The notes under the pieces: generated by a model | What the model was told of the DNA's origin: nothing | The model's input: only the letters and a program-made list of their open reading frames with translations | The model's database searches: none | Program-made: the position numbers and the translations under genes | NCBI GenBank assembly: GCA_023381645.1 | Contig: JAMCRJ010000013.1 | Span: forward strand, 1 to 64,000 | DNA: 64,000 bases | DNA from: Gammaproteobacteria bacterium | Lineage (GTDB): Bacteria > Pseudomonadota > Gammaproteobacteria > Acidithiobacillales > Acidithiobacillaceae | Direction: 5' to 3' | Part shown: one piece after another, positions 1 through 8,876 of the stretch | Layout: each line of letters opens with the position of its first letter | Numbering within the stretch: the first letter of the stretch is position 1

Positions 1-522
1 CAGTTTGCCCATGCCGAGGATGGTGAAAGGCACTTCCAGACCGTTTTTGTTGCGGGGGATGCCATGGCGTTGGCGCAGCGTCTGCACGCCGTAATCGTAG
101 GCGTGCTGCAGGCAGGTTTCGGCCAGCACGCTGAGGGCAGCTACCGTTTCCGGGTAATGCTCTCCGGGTTGACGATCCTGCCAGATGATTTCCACCATGC
201 GCGCATTGCGGTACTCCCGCAGTCCGGCGAGGAAGGTATCGACCGGGACCGCGCCGACGGGCATAAGGGCGTGTCCTTCCCGCCGCGCGAGCTGCGGCAA
301 CCAGTCCGGATGGCGCTGCAGAAGGTGCCGTGCAAAGGTGCTGATGCAGGCAATCTGCACCAGATGTTGGGCAAAAGAAGGACCTAGGCGGACGATCTCG
401 GCCTGCTCTTCCCCGGAAAGAGCGGCCCAGATCGCAGCAAGTGATGCGGCGACGGCCCCCGCTTCCACGGGGGATTGCCTGATGGCCTGTAGGATCTCTG
501 CGGGTAAATCGGACGCCGGCAT
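1..522 (-). CDS. glnE: Glutamine synthetase adenylyltransferase/deadenylyltransferase, N-terminal part
   Basis: Partial gene leaving the left edge; the first 174 residues are visible. GlnE adds AMP to, and removes it from, glutamine synthetase according to nitrogen status. The translation ends in ILGMGKL at the window edge, which is the start of the conserved GlnE nucleotidyltransferase motif (GMGKLGG), and the preceding helical region fits the family N-terminus. The ATG at 522 is preceded by a GGAGGGAG ribosome binding site. No stop codon occurs in the frame. The two-domain C-terminal part is outside the window, so activity cannot be judged. Confidence 0.85.
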   Translation of the reverse strand, partial: MPASDLPAEILQAIRQSPVEAGAVAASLAAIWAALSGEEQAEIVRLGPSFAQHLVQIACISTFARHLLQRHPDWLPQLARREGHALMPVGAVPVDTFLAGLREYRNARMVEIIWQDRQPGEHYPETVAALSVLAETCLQHAYDYGVQTLRQRHGIPRNKNGLEVPFTILGMGKL

Positions 523-771
523 GCCGCGCTCCCTCCGGAGGGGTCTCTCGCTCTGTAAATGGGGAGTGTAACTCATCCCCGTTTCGCAATCCGCATAGGG
601 CGACGCGGCGTTTTTGTGCTAGGATTTTGCCCTATATCGCTGGAGTGTAGGGCCTGATGGTAACACAGCAGAAAGTATCGTAGCAGGGAGCATGTTCATT
701 ACCTCACGGTTGTTTACCGGCGTTGACCGGACGGATTGCCTGATGCTCCGGATTCCCTGGAGGGGTGTGCC

Positions 772-3700
772 TTGTTGCGTTTGCGCCTGATCCTTGCCGG
801 TCTCCGCCGTTTCGGAGGTTGGCTGCTGGCCGTCGTGCCGACGCTGCTGGTATTGCTGGCGGGGGCATTCTATCTCCTGGTGGTTCCCCGGCTCGACCTT
901 CTGCGGCCCTACGTTTCACGGTCTTTGTCGCAGTCTTTGGGGGCGCCGGTGTTGGTACAGGGCATGCACCTGGGCTGGAATTGGGGGCCATCGCTGGATC
1001 TGGCGGCGTTGCGGGTGGGTACGCCATCCCGGCCCGAACTGACGCTGCAGGGAGTGCATCTGCGCCTTTTCGCCTTGCCCCTGCTTTGGGGGGACTGGGT
1101 AGCCCAGTATTTTAGCGTGGCAGACGGGGTGGTGTCTGTCGTTCAAACAGCCGACGGCTGGCAGGTGGCCGGGCAGAAGCCAGGGCCCAGTGGAAGGGTG
1201 CTGCCACTGGATCTGAACTGGGCACATGTGGATGTCCGTCACCTGACCGTGCAATGGCGCTCCCAGCCTCAGGCCAACCCTGTCCCCCTGCATGTACAGT
1301 GGCAGAGCAGTGGCGGTTTGCGCCCGCAGATGCAGGTGCAGGTGCGCTGGTCACCCCAGGGTCTGTTGCGTTACACCGGCGCAGCGCGCGGCATCTTCAC
1401 GCGTCCGGGGCGCTCCTCGGGCAGCGGTAAGTGGGTGTTGGAGTCGTTGCCCTTGTCCTGGCTCCATCAATTGGATACGCATCTGCCGGCGTTGACCGGA
1501 AGCATGAGCAGCCACGGGTATCTGCAGTGGCGTTATGGAGTGCCACGCCTGGCCAACGGGCAATTTGCCCTGCACGGCGCCGGGCTGGACGCCAGACAGT
1601 GGACACAAATCCATGGCCGTCTGAGCTGGAATGGAACGGGTTCCTCCGGAACATTGCAGCTTGCCGACGTGACAGGACTTGCTGTACAACCCCTGGCCGC
1701 GCGGTTGGGGCTCGACTGGCGCCGTCGCCTGCAATGGCAGATAGAGGCGCCGCTGTTTCCCGCCGCACTCCTCTGGAGCGTGCCGGAAACGGCCCTGCCC
1801 GTCCCATTGCGCTGGATACCCCGGCAACAATGGCGGGGCAGCTTGCGCAACCTGCACTTCCGCTCCCGCGGCACTGGACACCAGGCTGCTGCCTGGCAGC
1901 TTCAGGCGGTACTGCGTGACATCGCCGTCTCGCCTCATGGAAACTGGTTTGGCGTGCAGGGCCTGAGCGGTGACGTCAGCCTTCGTCCAGAAGCCTTGCA
2001 GTTTCATCTCGCGAGTCGACAGTTCACCCTGGACTGGCCGCAACGTTTCGCGGCACCGCTGCGCCTGCGGGAGGTGTCCGCCCGGATCGTTGCCCAGAAA
2101 GCCGGTACCGACTGGTCGATTCTGGCCGATCCCATCGTGTTGCGGGGGCCGGGTCACCTGCATGCCAGCGTGGCGGTGCAAGGTCAGAAACTGCGCGTGA
2201 GAGCCCGGCTCGACGACATGCCGGCGACGGCCATAGCGGATTTCGTACCCCGGACCGGCATCAGCCCGGCCCTGCGCCAGTGGCTGTTGCAGGCCTTTCG
2301 GGCGGGATCCGTGCAGCATGCTGATCTGCAATGGCAGGGGCCATGGAACTACCTGCCGCGCCGGGCGCCGGGTGAGCATTTTTCCCTGCGGGCCGATTTT
2401 CGCCACGTCACGCTGCATTATGCCCCGCACTGGCCGGTGGCTTCACAGATGAACGCACAACTCCTCTGGAGGGGAGACCATCTTTCCGTTCGGAGCCGCC
2501 AGGGTGACGTTTTCGGGGTGCCGGTGGCTTCCGCCAGTGCCGATCTGGACCATCTGTTCGCGCCGCATACCTCGCCGTTGCAGATCACGGTGAATACGCC
2601 GGTCATGCTCGAAAAAGTACTGCCTTTTTTGCGGGCAACCCCCATACTGGAAGGCAGGTCCGTGGCGGATATCCCCCTGCACCTGACGGGTCGGGGACAA
2701 TTGCAATTAGCCCTCAGTATCCCTTTCGGGCCGGAAAAGAGTGCGGTGAATGGCCGGGTCGATGTCCGTGACATGGGGATCGGCTGGGACGCCTGGCGGG
2801 CCACGGGTATGCAGGGGCCGGTTTATTTCCAGCGGGACAAGATTCAGGCCGATGCACTGAAAGGCATTTTTGCCGGTGGCCCGGTGCAGGCGAGTTTACG
2901 GGCCAGTCAACTGGAAACCGCGCCGCGGCTGGATTTTTCGCTGCAGGGTGCATTGCAGGCGGTTGATCTGCCCGTGCCGCAGCGCTGGCGTACGGCTTTC
3001 CGCGGTGCTATGCCATATCAAGGCAGTGGTACGTTGCTGAACAACGAGTTACATTTCAAGGGTAGTGCGGATTTGCGCCAGACGCGCAGTGATTTGCCGC
3101 AGCCTTTGAGCTGGGCATCGGGCAAGGGCGGACGCCTGACCTTGCAGGGTCAGGGCGATGTGACCCGTCATCTGCAGGCCGATTTGAGACTACCGGTGGG
3201 GTCTGCCGTCCTGGCCTGGCGACGAGGGCCATCGGTCTGGCAATGGCAGGCAGGAGCCGCGCGCCTGGGTGGGGGAACCACCCCGTCGCTGCCCAAGACC
3301 GGATTTTCCCTTCTCGGTAGTGGCAACCGCTTCGCCGTACGACCGTGGCTGAGTCTGCTGAGTAGTGAAGAGGATCGTGGTACATGGCCGGAAATCCGCT
3401 TCGACCTGCATTGGCGGCACCTGCTGCTTTTTGAACAGGATTGGCCGGACGTGCGGATGCGCGGTCAGGTGGCGGCGGAGAAGCTGCATCTGCAATTGAC
3501 CGGCCCCCAGGTAGCGGGTGCCCTGCAATATACGCGCGCAGTACCGCCCGCGGATTCTGCGCAATTGCGCCTGGATATCCAGAAATTGAGCATCGCGGCG
3601 CCCTCATCTCCCCAGGTTCCGCTCTCCGGTTTTTCGCAGATGCTGGGGGGGGCAACTGGCAGCCCGCTGGCGCTCCATGCTCATATCGCCCAACTCGATT

Positions 3701-4446
3701 GGCGTGGCCACAAGGTGCAGGACGTGCTGTTGGATGCGGGGCGATCGGCGACCGGCTGGAAGATCGCCATGATCAAAGGCGACTGGGCAGGCAGTCAATG
3801 GGATTTCAAGGGATCGTGGCAGGGCGCCGGGGCGGGTCAGTCGGCCTTTCAGGGGAATATCCGCAGCGACAATATTGCCCCAATTCTGCAGGACATCGGT
3901 ATGGAAACCCTGGACTACGGCCGCGCCGACTATGCGGGACAACTGTCCTGGCCGGGCGCGCCCTGGGATTTTTCGGTGGCGCGCCTCAGCGGCAATATCC
4001 AGTCAAAGTTGTGGAATGGTCGCCTCCGGAAACTGGGTACAGATATTTCCTGGCTCGTATTCCTCAATCCCACCACATTGTTCAAAGATGTGATCACCTT
4101 TGATTATCGCCCGCTCTTTGGCAGAGGACTGTTCTTTTCAAAGCTTTTTGCCGATTTTCGGATACAGAACGGTGTCGCCCGTACCCACAATATGCTTCTT
4201 CAGTCCAGCGCTCTGGAAATGACGGGGCGCGGCGCCATCGATCTGGCGCATCAATCCCTGAATATGGAACTGCAGGCCTACCCGTTGCAGAGTTTCGACC
4301 TGCTCCTCGGGCGTTTTCCCATACTGGGCCCCGCCCTCTTTGGGAAATCAGGTAAGGTGTTAGAATGGCATTATCAGGTTGACGGACCCTGGGGGCGCCC
4401 GGTGGTGCGTCAGGTGCATGCACCGGCCACTGCCGGGAAGGACTGA
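772..4446 (+). CDS. yhdP: YhdP-family (AsmA-like, DUF3971) envelope protein
   Basis: About 1224 residues, the usual size for the YhdP/TIGR02099 family. These are single-pass inner-membrane proteins with a very long periplasmic beta-rich domain, thought to bridge the envelope and help move phospholipids to the outer membrane. One hydrophobic segment lies near residues 13-40, followed by repetitive hydrophilic beta-type sequence and the AsmA-like C-terminus. I chose TTG at 772 because GGAGGG at 759-764 is correctly spaced; an in-frame TTG at 736 would add 12 residues. It ends 4 bp before the amidase gene, so the two are probably co-transcribed, as yhdP and nitrilase genes often are. Confidence 0.85.
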   Translation: MLRLRLILAGLRRFGGWLLAVVPTLLVLLAGAFYLLVVPRLDLLRPYVSRSLSQSLGAPVLVQGMHLGWNWGPSLDLAALRVGTPSRPELTLQGVHLRLFALPLLWGDWVAQYFSVADGVVSVVQTADGWQVAGQKPGPSGRVLPLDLNWAHVDVRHLTVQWRSQPQANPVPLHVQWQSSGGLRPQMQVQVRWSPQGLLRYTGAARGIFTRPGRSSGSGKWVLESLPLSWLHQLDTHLPALTGSMSSHGYLQWRYGVPRLANGQFALHGAGLDARQWTQIHGRLSWNGTGSSGTLQLADVTGLAVQPLAARLGLDWRRRLQWQIEAPLFPAALLWSVPETALPVPLRWIPRQQWRGSLRNLHFRSRGTGHQAAAWQLQAVLRDIAVSPHGNWFGVQGLSGDVSLRPEALQFHLASRQFTLDWPQRFAAPLRLREVSARIVAQKAGTDWSILADPIVLRGPGHLHASVAVQGQKLRVRARLDDMPATAIADFVPRTGISPALRQWLLQAFRAGSVQHADLQWQGPWNYLPRRAPGEHFSLRADFRHVTLHYAPHWPVASQMNAQLLWRGDHLSVRSRQGDVFGVPVASASADLDHLFAPHTSPLQITVNTPVMLEKVLPFLRATPILEGRSVADIPLHLTGRGQLQLALSIPFGPEKSAVNGRVDVRDMGIGWDAWRATGMQGPVYFQRDKIQADALKGIFAGGPVQASLRASQLETAPRLDFSLQGALQAVDLPVPQRWRTAFRGAMPYQGSGTLLNNELHFKGSADLRQTRSDLPQPLSWASGKGGRLTLQGQGDVTRHLQADLRLPVGSAVLAWRRGPSVWQWQAGAARLGGGTTPSLPKTGFSLLGSGNRFAVRPWLSLLSSEEDRGTWPEIRFDLHWRHLLLFEQDWPDVRMRGQVAAEKLHLQLTGPQVAGALQYTRAVPPADSAQLRLDIQKLSIAAPSSPQVPLSGFSQMLGGATGSPLALHAHIAQLDWRGHKVQDVLLDAGRSATGWKIAMIKGDWAGSQWDFKGSWQGAGAGQSAFQGNIRSDNIAPILQDIGMETLDYGRADYAGQLSWPGAPWDFSVARLSGNIQSKLWNGRLRKLGTDISWLVFLNPTTLFKDVITFDYRPLFGRGLFFSKLFADFRIQNGVARTHNMLLQSSALEMTGRGAIDLAHQSLNMELQAYPLQSFDLLLGRFPILGPALFGKSGKVLEWHYQVDGPWGRPVVRQVHAPATAGKD

Positions 4447-4450
4447 AACC

Positions 4451-5266
4451 ATGAAGGTGCGGATTGCCGTAGTGCAGATGGTATCCTCGGACGTAGTGGC
4501 GGATAACCTCGCCCGCGCTGGATCCCTGCTGGGGCAGGCGGCTGCGGGAGGCGCGGAGCTGGTGCTCCTGCCCGAAAATTTTGCCCTGATGGGGCGCGAT
4601 GAAAAAGCCAAACTGGCCATCATGGAGAGGGATGGGGATGGCCCGATCCAGTCCTGGCTGGCGGCACAGGCACAGCACTTGGGCTTATGGCTGGTCGGGG
4701 GCAGTATGCCTCTGGCCGCCGCTGACGGACGCTGTTATGCCGCCTGTCTGGTTTTCGACCCGACCGGCCAGCGCCAGGCACGTTATGACAAGATGCACCT
4801 CTTTGACGTCGATCTGGCGGGCGGCGAAAGTTACCGGGAGTCCCGTACCATTGCCCCCGGCAGCAGTCCGGTGGCCGTGGCCACGCCCTGGGGGCGGCTG
4901 GGTCTCTCCATTTGCTATGACCTGCGTTTCCCGGAGTTGTACCGCAGCTACGCTGGAGCCGAACTGCTCGTCGTCCCCAGCGCTTTTACCAGGCAGACTG
5001 GTGCTGCGCACTGGGAGTGTCTGCTGCGGACCCGCGCCATCGAAAACCAGGCGTATGTGCTTGCCGCCGACCAGGGTGGTTTGCACGAGAACGGTCGCCA
5101 GACCTTTGGTGGCAGTATGATTATTGATCCCTGGGGTCAGGTGCTGGCCCGTCTGGATCAGGGCGAGGGGGTCGCGCTGGCCCAGGCGGACGGAGAATTT
5201 TTGCAGCGCTGCCGCAGTAATTTGCCCGCCCTGAGGCACGCCCGTCCAGCATTTTACGGCGCCTGA
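4451..5266 (+). CDS. Carbon-nitrogen hydrolase (Nit/YbeM-like omega-amidase)
   Basis: 271 residues of the nitrilase superfamily. The Glu-Lys-Cys triad is visible: Glu in LLPENFAL, Lys in RYDKMHLFD, and Cys in LSICYDLRFPELY. The closest families hydrolyse deaminated glutathione or other omega-amides (Nit1/YbeM), a metabolite-repair role in the cytoplasm. The ATG at 4451 follows the yhdP stop with GGAAGG upstream. Substrate cannot be told from sequence. Confidence 0.88.
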   Translation: MKVRIAVVQMVSSDVVADNLARAGSLLGQAAAGGAELVLLPENFALMGRDEKAKLAIMERDGDGPIQSWLAAQAQHLGLWLVGGSMPLAAADGRCYAACLVFDPTGQRQARYDKMHLFDVDLAGGESYRESRTIAPGSSPVAVATPWGRLGLSICYDLRFPELYRSYAGAELLVVPSAFTRQTGAAHWECLLRTRAIENQAYVLAADQGGLHENGRQTFGGSMIIDPWGQVLARLDQGEGVALAQADGEFLQRCRSNLPALRHARPAFYGA

Positions 5267-5445
5267 GGGTAATGCCCGCGTAACCCTGTTGCAAGGGTGA
5301 GGGGATCCACCGCAGCGCCGTGCCCCCCATTTTGACCTTGGCAAACAGGCCAAGCTTGCCAATTCGAGCGTCTTCAAACTCCATCCGCTGCAAAGACCAC
5401 ATATGGCTGGGCGAGCTTTATACCTGTCTGGGGAGCACCCATGCT

Positions 5446-5486
5446 ATCCTCTCGGGCTTTACGGGCGGTGGCGATTGCCCGAGGAT
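5446..5486 (+). other. Inverted repeat in the leader of the ABC transporter gene
   Basis: ATCCTCTCGGGC (5446-) pairs with GCCCGAGGAT (ending 5486) across a short G-rich loop with one bulge, about 80 bp before the start codon at 5565. The rest of the 298-bp gap 5267-5564 holds a small hairpin near 5282-5298 but no convincing gene. A leader structure or weak terminator is possible; there is no T-tract. Confidence 0.3.
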
Positions 5487-5564
5487 GGGTAGAATTTGCG
5501 GTGAGCAGGAGTTGGCAGATGAGGAGCGTATGAATGCTGAACAGGACTTCTTTGGAGATGGTGC

Positions 5565-7328
5565 ATGAAGCAGTTTAACGGTGCATTCTTTCGTGACCTG
5601 TGGCGGATGGTCAAACCTTACTGGTGGCACTCCGAGGAGCGCTGGGTGGCGCGCGGGGTCTTTGCCTTCATCATTCTCCTCAATCTGTTCATGGTGTTTA
5701 TTTCTTATCGCATCACGGAGTGGTACGCAGTGTTCTGGAATGCCCTGCAGCGCTTTGCGGTGAACGCCGCCTGGCACCAGATGCTGATTTTTCTGGGACT
5801 GGCCACTCTCTATATCATCGCCGCGGTCTCCCAGACCTTTTTTACCCAGATGCTGGAAATTCGCTGGCGACGCTGGCTGACGCGGCATTATCTGGATTCC
5901 TGGCTCGCCAAAAGTACCTTTTACCATATGCAGGTGCTGGGCGATGGTACCGATAACCCGGATCAGCGTATCAGCGAGGATCTGGCCAGTTTCACCGGGC
6001 AGACACTCAACATCGTGATAGGCCTGCTCAGTTCCGCCACGACCCTCGCCGCCTTTGTCTTCATGCTTTGGAATTTGTCGGCCATGATCACCATTCCCTG
6101 GCAGGGGAGTGTCTATACCATCCCCGGCTATCTGGTCTGGGCGGCACTTATTTATTCGGTGCTCGGCACCATCCTCACCGCCCTCATCGGGCGGCCGCTG
6201 ATCAGTCTGAACTTCAACCAGGAGCGCTATCAGGCGGATTTCCGTTTCAGTATGATGCGCCTGCGCGAGAATAGTGAAAGCATTGCCCTGTATGGCGGGG
6301 AAACGGAGGAGCGTCACCACTTTCTGCAACGGTTCGCCAATGTCTATGCCAACTACTGGCGGATTATCTGGCGGTCCATGCGTCTCAACTGGTGGGTGTC
6401 CGGTTATGGTCAGGTGGCGATCATTTTCCCGATTCTGGTGAGCCTGCCCGCCTATTTCGTCAATAAAGCCATCGGCATCGGTGGCTTGCAGCAGATTGCC
6501 TCGGCTTTTGCCCAGGTGCAGGGCGCGCTGTCTTTCATTGTCAGTAGTTACGGCAGTCTCGCCAGCTGGCACGCGGTCGTCGATCGTCTGCGCTTTTTTG
6601 AACAGTCGATGGACGAGGTGCGGGTCATCCGGGAGACCCATTACCAGATCGAGCACAAGGATGGCCCGCGGCTCATTGTGCAGGCACTCAACGTGCGCCT
6701 GCCCGATGGCCGGGAATTGATTCATCACCTGGATCTGGATGTACGCCGCGGTGAGCGACTACTGATCATGGGTCCGTCGGGCGGAGGCAAAAGCACACTG
6801 ATACGCGCTTTGGCCGGTATCTGGCCCTTTGGTGAGGGGGAGGTGGAACTGCCCCGGAGCGACCGCCCGCTCTTCCTGCCGCAGAAGCCGTATCTGCCCC
6901 TGGGTACCTTGCGCGATGTGCTGGTCTATCCCTTCGGGGTGCCCGGCGTCGGAGACGCCCGCCTGCAGCAGGTGCTCCATCTGGTCGGCATGGAGGCGTT
7001 GGCCGACAAACTGGATGACGCTCGTTTGTGGTCTCATGTATTATCCTTGGGGGAGCAGCAGCGTCTGGCCTTTGCCCGTATTCTATTGCAAAAGCCGCAG
7101 TGGGTGTTTTTGGACGAGGCCAGTTCGGCACTGGATGAACCTGCCGAGGACGCGCTCTACCGCATGCTTGTCGAGGAACTGCCGGAAACCGCCATCATCA
7201 GTGTCGGTCACCGCTCCAGCCTGTTGCGGCATCATGAGCATTGCCTCCATCTGCTCGGTGATGGATCCTGGCGTCTGGAGGCCGTCGTCCATCCCGTTTC
7301 CGGGGGGCAACAGCCGGCACTGGTCTGA
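5565..7328 (+). CDS. ABC transporter, fused permease/ATPase (SbmA/BacA-YddA type)
   Basis: 587 residues. The N-terminal about 330 residues are an ABC_membrane_2-type domain with several membrane helices (residues about 25-330), followed by an ABC ATPase with Walker A GPSGGGKST, a signature-like LSLGEQQR, Walker B WVFLDEASS and a switch His in VGHRSS. This is the YddA/SbmA-BacA half-transporter layout, in which a homodimer moves peptides or related compounds across the inner membrane. Substrate is unknown. A thioredoxin-like gene follows after 22 bp and may be co-expressed. Confidence 0.87.
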   Translation: MKQFNGAFFRDLWRMVKPYWWHSEERWVARGVFAFIILLNLFMVFISYRITEWYAVFWNALQRFAVNAAWHQMLIFLGLATLYIIAAVSQTFFTQMLEIRWRRWLTRHYLDSWLAKSTFYHMQVLGDGTDNPDQRISEDLASFTGQTLNIVIGLLSSATTLAAFVFMLWNLSAMITIPWQGSVYTIPGYLVWAALIYSVLGTILTALIGRPLISLNFNQERYQADFRFSMMRLRENSESIALYGGETEERHHFLQRFANVYANYWRIIWRSMRLNWWVSGYGQVAIIFPILVSLPAYFVNKAIGIGGLQQIASAFAQVQGALSFIVSSYGSLASWHAVVDRLRFFEQSMDEVRVIRETHYQIEHKDGPRLIVQALNVRLPDGRELIHHLDLDVRRGERLLIMGPSGGGKSTLIRALAGIWPFGEGEVELPRSDRPLFLPQKPYLPLGTLRDVLVYPFGVPGVGDARLQQVLHLVGMEALADKLDDARLWSHVLSLGEQQRLAFARILLQKPQWVFLDEASSALDEPAEDALYRMLVEELPETAIISVGHRSSLLRHHEHCLHLLGDGSWRLEAVVHPVSGGQQPALV

Positions 7329-7350
7329 TGATTCGAAAAGGAGACCCAAC

Positions 7351-7926
7351 ATGGCTATGACCGCCAAAGAATTACCCATCGGGACCAATCTGCCCGAATT
7401 CTGTCTGCCCGTCGGTGGCCAGGCGGGGCAGTGGTGCAGTGTGCAGGCGCAGGGCAAGCCCCTGCTGGTACTTTTCATCTGTAATCACTGTCCCTATGTG
7501 ATCCACATCAGTAAACGCCTGGGTGAACTGACGCGACAATGGCAGCAGCAGGGTGTGGAGGTGGTGGGTATCAACAGCAACGATGCCCGAACCTATCCGG
7601 AAGATGCGCCGGAAAAAATGCCCGTCGAAGCGCTGCGCGCCGGGTACCATTTCCCCTATTTATTTGATGCAGAACAAGAGATTGCCAAGGCCTTTAATGC
7701 GGTGTGCACGCCGGACCTTTTTCTTTTTGATGCTGCGGGCGGGCTGTTCTACCACGGTCAGTTCGATGCGAGTCGTCCCAGGAATGATCTGCCGGTGACC
7801 GGTGAAGACCTGTCTGCAGCCGTGGCTGCAGTGCTGGCAGGTGCCCAGCCCCCCGCCAAAGTGCTGCCCAGCATGGGCTGCAGTATCAAGTGGCGGCAGG
7901 GCAATGCGCCGGAGGGCTGGGTATGA
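7351..7926 (+). CDS. Thioredoxin-fold AhpC/TSA-like protein
   Basis: 191 residues. An N-terminal thioredoxin fold carries the redox motif in FICNHCPYV (CxxC at about residues 49-52), followed by GINSNDARTYPEDAP, typical of the thioredoxin/peroxiredoxin-like family often labelled AhpC/TSA. The ATG at 7351 has AAAAGGAG upstream. It probably acts as a cytosolic thiol-disulfide protein; the actual partner is unknown. Confidence 0.82.
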   Translation: MAMTAKELPIGTNLPEFCLPVGGQAGQWCSVQAQGKPLLVLFICNHCPYVIHISKRLGELTRQWQQQGVEVVGINSNDARTYPEDAPEKMPVEALRAGYHFPYLFDAEQEIAKAFNAVCTPDLFLFDAAGGLFYHGQFDASRPRNDLPVTGEDLSAAVAAVLAGAQPPAKVLPSMGCSIKWRQGNAPEGWV

Positions 7927-7949
7927 GTTGGACGCAGGTTTCGCCCTGA

Positions 7950-8168
7950 TCAGTGAAGAATGGTTTGTAGCAAGCTGCCGGTCATTTCCTGCCGCTTTGC
8001 GGCAAAGTGGTTAAGCTTGTGGCTTTGGCGCTGCCGACGTAAACGCAGCAGGCGCTTTTGCAGCTCGCGTTTGATGCGCTGCCGCTCGTGGCCAGCCATA
8101 AAGGATGTATAACTCGGGAAGCTGCGCACCCGGCGTAAGGCGGCCAGAAGATTGGCGGTGCTGTCCAT
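7950..8168 (-). CDS. Small basic hypothetical protein
   Basis: 72 residues rich in Arg, Lys and Gln (for example RIKRELQKRLLRLRRQRQ). I do not recognise the family. The ATG at 8168 is chosen because GGAGA lies 6 nt upstream; an ATG four codons earlier at 8180 lacks such a site. It lies alone between a rightward and a leftward operon. Confidence 0.45.
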   Translation of the reverse strand: MDSTANLLAALRRVRSFPSYTSFMAGHERQRIKRELQKRLLRLRRQRQSHKLNHFAAKRQEMTGSLLQTILH

Positions 8169-8417
8169 GTCTGTCTCCATTGCGTTCCGGTGATGAATAC
8201 GAATGGAGTAAGCAATAGTTGTGCCACAAAAATGATCCATTAAAAACAAGGTGACGGTGTTTTTACGCGAGTCGCTGGAATAAAAATCTGTCTCGTTTGG
8301 GCGACAATGCCCGGTCGCGGACGTACCAGGGCGCGGGTATGTTCTCTGGCAGCGTTGTTTTTCTTGCCCTAATCCTTGTTGCAAAAAGTCCCCATGGTGG
8401 TTTGCCGCTGCTCTGGA

Positions 8418-8876
8418 TCAGTGGCGCCGGAAAGCGTCGAGGACCAGTATCACGGCACCGATGGAGATGGCGCTGTCGGCGATGTTGAAGTAGGGCCAGT
8501 AGAGGCTGCCCCAGTGGGCGCCAATGAAATCGATCACATAGCCGAGGCGGATCCGGTCGATCAGGTTGCCGACCGCACCGCCGAGAATCAGGGCAAGGGA
8601 TATGGCGGTCCAGGTGGCGCCGGGCTTGAGCCGACGCAGAATGGCGACGATGACCACCACCACCAGCAGGGCGACGCCGATGAGCAGCCAGCGTTGCCAG
8701 CCGCCAGCCCCCGCTAGAAAGCTGAAAGCGGCACCGGTGTTGTGGATGAGACGAAAATTGAGCAGCCCCGGAATGATGACAAGGCCCTGCCCCACTCGCC
8801 AGATGTGGCTCAGCCAGAGTTTGACGCCCTGATCCAGCAGGATGACCCCGAAAGATAACCATAAATAGCGCAGCAT
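8418..8876 (-). CDS. lspA: Lipoprotein signal peptidase II
   Basis: 152 residues with four membrane helices. The two catalytic aspartates are seen in GNLIDRIRLGYVIDF and FNIADSAI, along with the conserved FRLIHNTGAAFSFL. It cleaves the signal peptide of diacylglyceryl-prolipoproteins in the inner membrane. Its ATG overlaps the ileS stop by one base (TGATG), the classic ileS-lspA translational coupling. Confidence 0.95.
   Translation of the reverse strand: MLRYLWLSFGVILLDQGVKLWLSHIWRVGQGLVIIPGLLNFRLIHNTGAAFSFLAGAGGWQRWLLIGVALLVVVVIVAILRRLKPGATWTAISLALILGGAVGNLIDRIRLGYVIDFIGAHWGSLYWPYFNIADSAISIGAVILVLDAFRRH

Noticed and set aside
1351..2430. A 359-codon open frame opposite yhdP
   Set aside because: Shadow of the GC-rich yhdP gene.
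5418..6728. A 436-codon open frame opposite the ABC transporter
   Set aside because: Composition and lack of family likeness fit a GC-rich antisense shadow; the plus-strand gene has all ABC motifs.
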